DNA of 8,203 nucleotides from Peptostreptococcaceae bacterium (GTDB taxonomy: Bacteria; Bacillota_A; Clostridia; Peptostreptococcales; Acidaminobacteraceae). The notes under the pieces are model-generated. The model made no database searches. It was not told the origin of the DNA and saw only the letters and a program-made list of their open reading frames with translations. A program made the position numbers and the translations under genes. The DNA lies in assembly GCA_013619035.1 (NCBI GenBank), contig JABXKX010000334.1:1-8203 (forward strand), given 5' to 3'. Of the stretch, positions 1-6,133 are shown piece by piece; position 1 is the first letter of the stretch, and each line of letters starts with the position of its first letter.

Positions 1-8
1 GCTATTTA

Positions 9-46
9 GATCCTAAAAGATTAATAAATCTTATAGGATCTTTTTT
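9..46 (+). terminator. Intrinsic terminator of an upstream gene
   Basis: A long hairpin has a 7-bp outer stem (GATCCTA 9-15 with TAGGATC 34-40), one A-A mismatch, a 6-bp inner stem (AAGATT 17-22 with AATCTT 27-32) and a 4-base loop. Six T residues follow at 41-46. This is the standard rho-independent layout on the + strand. It presumably ends a transcript that enters from the left of the window. Confidence 0.85.
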
Positions 47-247
47 CATATTGGCTATGTTGGAAGAGCATCCATTAATTGATAAGGGCGTATCTTGGAC
101 CTGTCAGTATTATCATTACAGAAATATATTTACGATCAGAAAGAAGAATCAATAAAGTTTTTAATAAAGGTTCACTTGAGAAAATTCTTAATCTTATAAG
201 TATTATTTACTAATAATGGATGACTTTGGATTCCTAAACGCATATTT
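47..247. other. Non-coding or decayed stretch
   Basis: No open gene with a ribosome binding site is visible here. One + strand frame, starting near 57 and read through several stops, gives short blocks (DKG, QYYHYRN, RKKNQ, then T-stop-ENS). These vaguely recall the C-terminal half of IS3-type DDE transposases, where a DxGxQY block is followed by a QSxSRKGxxxDN block. The match is too weak and broken to call a transposase. Otherwise nothing is visible. Confidence 0.35.
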
Positions 248-275
248 TTGAGGACGTTAACTCGACATTTATAAT
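248..275 (+). promoter_or_regulatory. Sigma-A type promoter of the four-gene cluster
   Basis: The -35 element TTGAGG (248-253) and a perfect -10 element TATAAT (270-275) are separated by 16 bases. Transcription would start near 282, about 50 bases before the first gene's ATG. It is the only good promoter seen before the cluster at 335-4667, and no promoter is obvious at the overlapping junctions inside it. Confidence 0.75.
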
Positions 276-281
276 TTACAA

Positions 282-328
282 GAATACTATTTAGAATTAC
301 TGGGTATAGTAGAAGTATTCAAAGGAGG
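282..328 (+). promoter_or_regulatory. 5'-terminal mRNA hairpin next to the ribosome binding site
   Basis: The predicted first bases of the transcript, GAATACT (282-288), pair perfectly with AGTATTC (314-320). A small inner helix is possible (TACT 298-301 with AGTA 308-311). The hairpin ends exactly where the Shine-Dalgarno AAAGGAGG (321-328) begins, leaving that site exposed. It may protect the mRNA 5' end or tune translation. An alternative pairing, ACTAT 286-290 with ATAGT 306-310, is also possible. The pairing is visible; the role is inferred. Confidence 0.5.
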
Positions 329-334
329 AATTTT

Positions 335-1195
335 ATGAGTCAGACAGGACAAAGTTCAAAACCCTTTATACCACCACTTAAAAGAGAGCAGATTAGCGAA
401 GTCAAGACACCTCACCCTACAAGTGAATTAAAACAATCAAAACCTGAAATGAGTGAACCTGAAACCTTTGGTCAGATGATTGTAATGATTATTAAAAACG
501 GGATAAAACATCTTCCTGCTGTTATTCTCAGAGTATTGATCATCGTTGCTGTTGTCACGATCTTGAATTTTATAGTTATGACAATTCCAACGTATAGTGT
601 GCAGGGTACTTCAAAAAAACTTCTATTATTTATAGTTTTTATTACAGCTTCTTATAATGGAGTTGTTCAACGTACTATTTTCTGGAGTATATTGCTTACA
701 GTTGGTAGACGTATGGTTTTTAAGATAAAAAGAGAAGGGATCAAACAAGTTAAAGACGATATTATTCGAATTATACCTAGCATGAAAACGATGAAAGAAC
801 AAGCTAGTGTTAACTTTATGACGTTATTCATTACCGGATGTGGTATAGGTTTTATTTTCGCCAACTTTCTAACCAGAAACAATCGCTTGGACAAACAAAG
901 TGTCTCTATTGTTCTTGCGATTACAATAGTAGGTTCTTTGATAAAACAAGGTAGAAGTCTATTGGTCATGGCACTGAGACTTTTTTTGAAAGATGTTATA
1001 AGAATGTCCAAAACAAAACTGGTTCTGGAAAACACAGCAAAGGTTATATTGAGTGGTGTATCTACTGGATTATTGGTAAATCTTGTTTTTGCACTGATAA
1101 AAATTGATAAAGGCGGTTACATATTGGGTGGATTATTGATGATATTAGCTGTTATATTATACGTTGTTAGAAGAAGAGGAGTTGAAAGTCATTAA
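335..1195 (+). CDS. Multi-pass membrane protein, unknown function
   Basis: This 286-residue protein has no recognised family. The first 55 or so residues are polar and rich in Pro, Lys and Glu with no signal peptide, so the N-terminus is probably cytoplasmic. Hydrophobic segments follow at about 61-84, 95-123 (perhaps two short spans), 159-178, 189-205, 236-255 and 260-278, giving five to seven membrane spans. A basic amphipathic stretch at about 125-155 lies between spans two and three, probably on the cytoplasmic side. The C-terminus is RRRG-rich, consistent with the positive-inside rule. The ATG at 335 is chosen because AAAGGAGG lies 6 bases upstream. It is the first gene of the cluster and its 3' end overlaps the radical SAM reading frame. 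A role as membrane anchor or exporter for the product of that cluster is inference from context only. Confidence 0.85.
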   Translation: MSQTGQSSKPFIPPLKREQISEVKTPHPTSELKQSKPEMSEPETFGQMIVMIIKNGIKHLPAVILRVLIIVAVVTILNFIVMTIPTYSVQGTSKKLLLFIVFITASYNGVVQRTIFWSILLTVGRRMVFKIKREGIKQVKDDIIRIIPSMKTMKEQASVNFMTLFITGCGIGFIFANFLTRNNRLDKQSVSIVLAITIVGSLIKQGRSLLVMALRLFLKDVIRMSKTKLVLENTAKVILSGVSTGLLVNLVFALIKIDKGGYILGGLLMILAVILYVVRRRGVESH

Positions 1196-2300
1196 AGTTA
1201 AAAGGATAAAAGATCAAAGATTCAGATTCGTAGCAGCATTTGATTTGGATACTGGGATGTATTATAGATCTAGCATTATCGATGAAAATGGTAAAACAAC
1301 TGGTGTGGATGCTTTTCAAGGGAGTTATCCACATCTATTGGATATTGGAATTATGGGTCATTGCAAACACGGTGAAAGTGGCCTTTGCCTTGAAGCAGGC
1401 ATTCAATGCTATCAAGATGGATTGCATATCCATCAAGAAAATATGTTGATAAGTGATTACAAGAAAATTATTGATGAGAGTCAAGGTAAACTGTTTCAAG
1501 TAGCTCTTGGTGGAAGAGGCGATCCTGAAGAACACGAAAACATCGAAGCAATATTGAAGTATACGATTAATCATAATATTGTTCCTAATATGACGACTTC
1601 AGGACTCGGTATGACAAAGGAAAAAGCAGCTTTACTTAAAAAATATTGTGGTGCTGTTGCGGTGAGCTGGTATCGCTCACCATATACATTAAAAGCCATT
1701 GAATATTTGGTTGAGGCTAAAGTGAGAACCAATATTCATTATGTATTGAGCCGTTCCACGTTGGACGAAGCCATTGATCGTATTGAAAATGATGGGTTTC
1801 CAAAAGGAATCAATCGAGTTATTTTTCTTTTGCATAAACCCGTAGGACTTGGTACGAAAGAAGAAGTGTTGGAGTGGACTAATCCGAAAGTACAGTATTT
1901 CTTTAAGCTTTTTAATCAGGAAAAATATAACAAGAAAGCTGGTTTTGACAGTTGTTCTATTCCTGCCATTCTTCAATTAGCACCGGATGTAGCAAGAGCA
2001 AGTATAGATACTTGTGAAGGGGCGAGGTTCAGTGCTTACATTACACCCAATATGAAAATGATACCGTGCAGTTTTGATCAGAAAGAACATTTTGCTATTG
2101 ACCTAATAGACAACACGATTCAGGAAGCATGGGACAGTGACCGTTTTGAATCATTTCGAAATGTACTACAAAACAGTTGTACAGAGTGTACTATAAGACG
2201 TAATTGTTATGGTGGTTGTCCAATTACAACTGAAATCGTATTGTGTCAAAGAAAGGAGGCAAATCGTGAAAGTCAGAATGGATTACGTAACAAATTCTAG
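1164..2300 (+). CDS. Radical SAM/SPASM-domain maturase-like enzyme
   Basis: Residues are counted from a TTG at 1164. The core opens with a beta-strand LLDIGIMGHC, then Cys67, Cys75 and Cys82, spaced CX7CX6C instead of the usual CX3CX2C. Residues 116-121 (GGRGDP) sit where the GGEP motif is expected. TTSG (144-147), VAVSW (165-169) and TNIHYVLS (189-196) match later strands of the radical SAM barrel. The C-terminus is a SPASM domain: Cys284 and Cys302, then CX2CX5CX3C at 339, 342, 348 and 352, then Cys361. This suggests two auxiliary iron-sulfur clusters. SPASM enzymes typically modify ribosomal peptides or proteins, so the neighbouring 496-residue protein is the obvious candidate substrate. 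The start is uncertain: the TTG at 1164 has no Shine-Dalgarno, while AGAGGAG (1175-1181) points to an ATT at 1191. The gene overlaps both neighbours. Confidence 0.85.
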   Translation: MLEEEELKVIKVKRIKDQRFRFVAAFDLDTGMYYRSSIIDENGKTTGVDAFQGSYPHLLDIGIMGHCKHGESGLCLEAGIQCYQDGLHIHQENMLISDYKKIIDESQGKLFQVALGGRGDPEEHENIEAILKYTINHNIVPNMTTSGLGMTKEKAALLKKYCGAVAVSWYRSPYTLKAIEYLVEAKVRTNIHYVLSRSTLDEAIDRIENDGFPKGINRVIFLLHKPVGLGTKEEVLEWTNPKVQYFFKLFNQEKYNKKAGFDSCSIPAILQLAPDVARASIDTCEGARFSAYITPNMKMIPCSFDQKEHFAIDLIDNTIQEAWDSDRFESFRNVLQNSCTECTIRRNCYGGCPITTEIVLCQRKEANRESQNGLRNKF

Positions 2301-3756
2301 TAGTGTTAGTTATGCAGTGGCAACGGTACAAGCTTTACAGCAGATGTTACTTTTAGGTGGTGTCTATGGATTGTCCAGTGTTTGTGGTTTTTCAGATTCC
2401 AATCAGCCTCCGACTCGTCAAGAGTCAGACTTGGTTTCATCATCGACAACTGATAAGGATATGAATTGGAATGATTTAATTGTTAATAATCTCAATTATA
2501 ATGATAAAATCGATAAAATTGAGGATGAAATAAATAATTATAATGCTGAGTGGGAGTCAATAAAAGACAGTTTGGCAGAAGAAGACTATGAACAAGTGAA
2601 AAGTGATTATGACAATTATATTCAGTATTTGAATGACGTAAAAGATGCGTGTGGTACGTTTGAAAATGAAAAACAGTTAGAACAAGAAATGAATGATTAT
2701 GCGAATCAATATGCTGCTGATTGGGAGAATGGCCGGAAAAATGATATTGTGAATGTAAAGAACGATATTGCTGAAATTAAAGCCACTATATCAGGGTATC
2801 AAGCCAATGGCATTGATACGGCTGAACTAGAGGGTCAGTTGTTGCAGTTACAAGGTTATGAACAAGATTTGGAATCCATGTTTGAGGATGAAAATATTGA
2901 TTTTAGCTATACAGCACCTGATATGGATCCGATACCACCGACACCAGAGATGATTGCGATTCAGCAGGCACATGATCAGAAGATGCAACAACTTCTTCAA
3001 CAAGCAGCTGCTAATGAAGAACGTAAAGATGAAATACGTGCCCAGATGATTCAAAATGCTAAAGACTATCAAATGGAACTTGAAAATGCTGGTTTTTGGG
3101 GTAAAGCAGCCTTTATCGCTCAAGTGATTTCGGGTGCCGCTGATATGGCTGTTGATGTATTAGCCACATTAACAGGACCAGCAGGAGCAGTTATAAAAGT
3201 AAAATATGAGTTTGTTAAAAACTTAGGAACAACTACAACCGAAGTAGCTTGGGATCCGAATAATGCTAGTCAACATCTATTAAAAGGTAGTGTTAAGATA
3301 ACAACTGATTTAATTAAGTCCAGAGTACAATTCCCTGATGGTATCAATAAGAAGTTTTTTGAGTATGCTGTGGATATGACGAATGATATGTCAGCAACAG
3401 TTATCGATGAAGTTTCCAAACGTCCAAAAGGAGAAACGGCTGAGCAATTTTCTAGTCGGCTTCAAAGTGCTGCTATTAAAAGTACAATCAAGACAACTGT
3501 CAATACAGGTCTCACTGAAGGATCTAAATATATTATACCAAGAGTAGATGTCGGTGAGAACTTTGGAGATTTTAATGCTAGTACCTTTGATAAAGCGACT
3601 CGCGCTGGTGTTAAATACTTTGGTGAACCGTTGGATGGTGCATCGAGTAATGCTGCCAAAGATTTTCTTACCAAGAAAACAAGTGATTTGGCTAAGAATA
3701 CGATAGATGCTGTTGATAAAATGTTGGATAAGGTTAAGAAAGGGGCAAAAAAATGA
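2266..3756 (+). CDS. Large protein with N-terminal DYVTNSSSVSY motif; candidate radical SAM substrate
   Basis: This 496-residue protein has no assigned family. The GTG at 2266 is chosen over in-frame upstream starts because AAAGGAGG (2252-2259) lies 6 bases before it. The protein then opens with basic residues and DYVTNSSSVSY (6-16). From memory, similar D-[FY]-VTNSSSSS openings recur in Bacillota and phage proteins of unknown role. A hydrophobic segment (17-42) ends in Cys40. This only loosely resembles a lipobox, since Val precedes the Cys. Residues 65-208 are highly charged helices likely to form coiled coil, followed by a Pro-rich linker (217-227), more helix (228-275) and a Gly/Ala-rich hydrophobic stretch (280-312) like those of membrane-inserting or toxin-type proteins. 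The tail is Lys-rich. The gene begins inside the radical SAM gene and its stop overlaps the next ATG. Being the enzyme's substrate is inferred. Confidence 0.8.
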   Translation: MKVRMDYVTNSSSVSYAVATVQALQQMLLLGGVYGLSSVCGFSDSNQPPTRQESDLVSSSTTDKDMNWNDLIVNNLNYNDKIDKIEDEINNYNAEWESIKDSLAEEDYEQVKSDYDNYIQYLNDVKDACGTFENEKQLEQEMNDYANQYAADWENGRKNDIVNVKNDIAEIKATISGYQANGIDTAELEGQLLQLQGYEQDLESMFEDENIDFSYTAPDMDPIPPTPEMIAIQQAHDQKMQQLLQQAAANEERKDEIRAQMIQNAKDYQMELENAGFWGKAAFIAQVISGAADMAVDVLATLTGPAGAVIKVKYEFVKNLGTTTTEVAWDPNNASQHLLKGSVKITTDLIKSRVQFPDGINKKFFEYAVDMTNDMSATVIDEVSKRPKGETAEQFSSRLQSAAIKSTIKTTVNTGLTEGSKYIIPRVDVGENFGDFNASTFDKATRAGVKYFGEPLDGASSNAAKDFLTKKTSDLAKNTIDAVDKMLDKVKKGAKK

Positions 3757-4667
3757 GTGTGGCATTAAAGTTGAAAGACGTTACTTGGATTGGTCAGGCG
3801 TTTGAAGAAACATCTGTTTTATCGCCATTTGAATATATAAAAGAAGATGGATTTACTGAGAATGATAAAAAGCGTTTAGTGGATACCGGTATTCTTAAAG
3901 AAGATGGTTCAATAGAACCCAAACAGGTCCCTCTATTCAACACATTAAATTTAGTGGATCGCTATGTCAACATTAATGTTTATGAAGAGATGTTGTCTAT
4001 GAAAAAATCCTATTTATATGCTGGACCAGTCGGTGTTAGTATGATTCCTATGAAAGAGGATTTATTGTTTCAATTACCATCAGATCATTCCCAGTTTAAT
4101 ATTGCATTAAAAAATATACTAGGTAGTAGTAAAATCAACAATTTAAACTTTTCAGTGTCTTTGGAAGCGAAAGTTATGAAGGTGTTTGCATTAATTTGTG
4201 ATATGTATAGAGAAGAAGCGATACGGAAACAAATGGAAGATTACACCTTAAAGATATTAAGCTTTGATCGTAGACAATTTGATATGTTTGCAGAAGAAAA
4301 CCATACGAATCGTCATAGGATTTCAACCCATGTAGATGTTGAATTGAAGGATGTTGATGATTGTCTTAAACAGCTAGAGGAGAAAAATCTAATTAAGCTG
4401 GAAGAGAAACTTTATCATGTTGATGAAAGTGTGCTTGCTTTTGCGTATAGGTATCTGTTGGTTGATAAAGTTATTGTCGTAGAAATAGGTCAACTAAAAG
4501 AAGAAAAGGTTTACGGGTCTTCTTTTAAAATTATTCAATCCGGTTCGAATGATGTGTATGTTATAGAGTATTCTACTGATGCATACACAATAGCAACACC
4601 ATCGGCATTAGAAGTACAAACCGTTATGAATGAATTAATAGAGAAGGGACCTTCCTTGATAGAGTAA
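3753..4667 (+). CDS. Unknown protein, possible adaptor or chaperone of the cluster
   Basis: This 304-residue soluble protein has no signal peptide or membrane span. Its ATG overlaps the preceding stop (ATGA at 3753-3756), and AAAGGGG (3739-3745) gives a ribosome binding site 7 bases away, so translation is probably coupled to the large protein. The first 110 residues are mixed helix and strand. The middle (about 120-240) is helical, with a winged-helix-like segment near 185-230 (QLEEKNLIKLEEKLY followed by strands). The last 65 residues alternate strands and end in a helix. This arrangement loosely recalls EspG-type chaperones of type VII secretion, but I see no diagnostic motif and hold that view weakly. 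A DNA-binding regulator is the other reading of the winged-helix segment. Tight coupling favours a direct partner of the 496-residue protein. Confidence 0.8.
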   Translation: MSVALKLKDVTWIGQAFEETSVLSPFEYIKEDGFTENDKKRLVDTGILKEDGSIEPKQVPLFNTLNLVDRYVNINVYEEMLSMKKSYLYAGPVGVSMIPMKEDLLFQLPSDHSQFNIALKNILGSSKINNLNFSVSLEAKVMKVFALICDMYREEAIRKQMEDYTLKILSFDRRQFDMFAEENHTNRHRISTHVDVELKDVDDCLKQLEEKNLIKLEEKLYHVDESVLAFAYRYLLVDKVIVVEIGQLKEEKVYGSSFKIIQSGSNDVYVIEYSTDAYTIATPSALEVQTVMNELIEKGPSLIE

Positions 4668-4816
4668 TGGTTTTATCTAGCGATTCTTGATTACCTATTC
4701 TTTCATGCTGAATAGGCTACACTTAATGAGTAAGAAGAAGTACTGATAGAAGTTATTTAAAGAATAAGGTTTCCTATCAATTACATTTTATTAAGAATTT
4801 ATTGTCTGCGACTCCT

Positions 4817-4834
4817 ACTCTACTCATGTAGAGT
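4817..4834. repeat. Perfect inverted repeat, 7-bp arms
   Basis: ACTCTAC (4817-4823) and GTAGAGT (4828-4834) are exact reverse complements around TCAT. No T-run follows, so it is not a standard terminator. It could be an RNA hairpin or a protein-binding site. Confidence 0.55.
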
Positions 4835-4917
4835 GTACTGCAATACGTCATTAAAACATAACATTCTATTATTTCATTAACATGTAAAACAGTGATGAAC
4901 GAAATGCAAAATACTTG

Positions 4918-4937
4918 TATAGACAAAATTGTCTATA
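4918..4937. promoter_or_regulatory. Palindrome upstream of the acetyltransferase, likely operator
   Basis: TATAGACAA (4918-4926) and TTGTCTATA (4929-4937) are exact reverse complements with a 2-base AA centre. Size and symmetry fit a dimeric repressor or activator of the MarR, GntR or TetR kind. It lies just upstream of the predicted promoter of the acetyltransferase gene, centred roughly 58 bases before its start point. That position suits an activator or a distal operator. No regulator gene is present in the window. Confidence 0.55.
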
Positions 4938-4970
4938 AACATTCATGACATACCTTTCATATCCTTTACA

Positions 4971-4979
4971 TGATATAGT
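4971..4979 (+). promoter_or_regulatory. Extended -10 promoter of the acetyltransferase gene
   Basis: TGA followed by TATAGT (4974-4979) makes an extended -10 element. No convincing -35 is found 16-18 bases upstream (TACCTT at 4951-4956 is poor), which is typical for extended -10 promoters or ones needing an activator. The start point would be near 4986, leaving a leader of about 30 bases. Confidence 0.45.
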
Positions 4980-5016
4980 TTTCTTAAGAACAATATCAAA
5001 AGTAAGGAGAAATAAA

Positions 5017-5910
5017 ATGAGTGTAAAATTTAGAAATTATACAGAGGTTGCTGGTATCACTGAAGACTATTCTAAAGTAAGAGAATTCTTAGTGAAACTA
5101 GGTTATAAGGAATTTACGTTTACAAGATGGGATTGGATGACAACTCATGGATATTTAGATAAGTCAGCAGTTGGAAAAATTGGATTATGGGAAGATGATG
5201 GAGAGATTGTTGGTATTGCAACGATTGATTGCAGTCTTGGAGATTCGTTTTGTTTAACTCTAGACAATTATCAGTACTTAAAAAAGGAAATGTTGTTATA
5301 TGCTAAAGAGCATTTAGGAACACCGGATAAATTTGGCGTTATGATTTCAGATGAGGATGAAGAATTTCAAAGAATTGCTGCTGAACTTGGTTTTGTAGGT
5401 ACAGAAAGTAAAGAGAGTGATGCCATATTTTGGGTAGAGGAAACATCTATGGCATATGAACTTCCTGAAGGATTTACCATAACTACAATGAAAGATACAT
5501 ATGATCTATATCAATATGGACAAGTATTGTGGAGAGGGTTTAATCATGAGTTAAATGGTGAAGGTGTTTTCAAATTAACTTCAGAAGATGAAAAACAATT
5601 TGAAGCTTCTATGATACGCGCAAATGTAGATTTAGATTTAAAAATTGCCGTTGTTGCACCTAATGGAGATTTTGTTTCTTATTGTGGCATGTGGTATGAT
5701 TCGGAGGCGGGATTTGCAGTGATTGAACCAGTCGCTACAGATCCGGCGTACAGAAAAATGGGATTGGGAAAAGCAGCAGTTCTAGAAGGTATCAAACGCG
5801 TTGCAGCTCTTGGATCAAAAAAAGTTTTGGTAGGGTCATCACAGCAATTCTATTACAGCTTAGGTATGAGACCTTATAAAACAGCAACTAAGTGGATCCA
5901 TAAGAATTAG
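5017..5910 (+). CDS. GNAT family N-acetyltransferase
   Basis: This 297-residue protein is a probable acetyl-CoA-dependent N-acetyltransferase of unknown substrate. The C-terminal half carries the GNAT core: a strand with VIEPVATDPAYR, then the acetyl-CoA pyrophosphate loop RKMGLG (246-251, the R-x-x-G-x-G form) and helix, and a final FYYSLGMRP segment (278-286) typical of the GNAT C-terminal strand region. Residues 1-145 contain weaker GNAT-like elements (GLWEDDGEIVGIATI at 56-70, then ELGFVGTE) without an intact loop. The protein is therefore probably a tandem-GNAT type with a degenerate N-terminal domain, which fits its length of nearly twice a single GNAT. The ATG at 5017 is chosen over an in-frame upstream ATG at 4945 because AAGGAGA (5004-5010) lies 6 bases before it, and the upstream stretch contains the promoter. 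It appears monocistronic, with its own promoter and terminator. Confidence 0.88.
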   Translation: MSVKFRNYTEVAGITEDYSKVREFLVKLGYKEFTFTRWDWMTTHGYLDKSAVGKIGLWEDDGEIVGIATIDCSLGDSFCLTLDNYQYLKKEMLLYAKEHLGTPDKFGVMISDEDEEFQRIAAELGFVGTESKESDAIFWVEETSMAYELPEGFTITTMKDTYDLYQYGQVLWRGFNHELNGEGVFKLTSEDEKQFEASMIRANVDLDLKIAVVAPNGDFVSYCGMWYDSEAGFAVIEPVATDPAYRKMGLGKAAVLEGIKRVAALGSKKVLVGSSQQFYYSLGMRPYKTATKWIHKN

Positions 5911-5989
5911 AAAGTATTGGTGATTTAGCTTCTGAAATAGAGTGTTGAATGAAGTTAATATCATACTAAATTAATAACAACCATTCAAG

Positions 5990-6022
5990 TTCTGAGTAGA
6001 ATATTTCTGCTCAGAATTTTTT
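5990..6022 (+). terminator. Intrinsic terminator of the acetyltransferase gene
   Basis: TTCTGAGTAGAA (5990-6001) pairs with TTCTGCTCAGAA (6005-6016) as a 12-bp stem with one T-G wobble and a 3-base loop. Six T residues follow at 6017-6022. It lies 80 bases after the acetyltransferase stop and isolates the next gene. Confidence 0.9.
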
Positions 6023-6133
6023 AGATTTTTTGTAAATCGAACAAGCAGATATATTATCTTATGAATTGGATTGTATTAGCGCAAGTAAGGGTATTAAATA
6101 ACATAAACATCCTTTAAATAAGAGAGGTACACT

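Larger units (their letters stand above)
4668..4944. other. Intergenic region with several inverted repeats
   Basis: No gene with a ribosome binding site is visible on either strand. The region holds a 7-bp hairpin (CCTATTC 4694-4700 with GAATAGG 4710-4716, 9-base loop) and a TGATAG/CTATCA pairing with a small inner TTATT/AATAA stem at about 4744-4779. A perfect 7-bp hairpin at 4817-4834 and a perfect 9-bp palindrome at 4918-4937 follow. None is followed by a clean T-tract, so the end of the upstream transcript is not defined. The first hairpin, 27 bases after the stop, is the best candidate for a weak terminator or mRNA 3' stabiliser. Confidence 0.5.

Noticed and set aside
667..1035. Minus-strand open frame opposite the membrane protein gene
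   Set aside because: No ribosome binding site, and it lies fully inside a well-supported + strand gene; its hydrophobic make-up mirrors the sense strand.
1240..1449. Small + strand frame within the radical SAM gene, considered as a peptide substrate
   Set aside because: It lies in another frame across the conserved cysteine region of the enzyme and has no ribosome binding site.
2209..2265. Earlier start of the large protein inside the radical SAM gene
   Set aside because: The GTG at 2266 has an ideal AAAGGAGG 6 bases upstream and begins the recognisable VKVRMDYVTNSSS opening; the upstream residues are the SPASM coding region in another frame.
2350..2394. Lipoprotein signal ending at Cys40 of the large protein
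   Set aside because: Val at -1 does not fit a lipobox, and a polar, acidic block separates the basic head from the hydrophobic stretch, so it is not called as a signal peptide.
3391..3765. Minus-strand open frame opposite the end of the large protein
   Set aside because: Composition is that of an antisense shadow and there is no promoter or Shine-Dalgarno in place.
4945..5016. N-terminal extension of the acetyltransferase from an earlier ATG
   Set aside because: This stretch contains the extended -10 promoter and the true Shine-Dalgarno; the 24 added residues do not look like part of a GNAT domain.
6066..6099. Promoter for the toroid-protein gene (TTGGAT or TTGTAT with TATTAA or TTAAAT)
   Set aside because: The better-matching pairs have spacings of 15 or 20; the one with spacing 17 uses a poor -10, so none is convincing.
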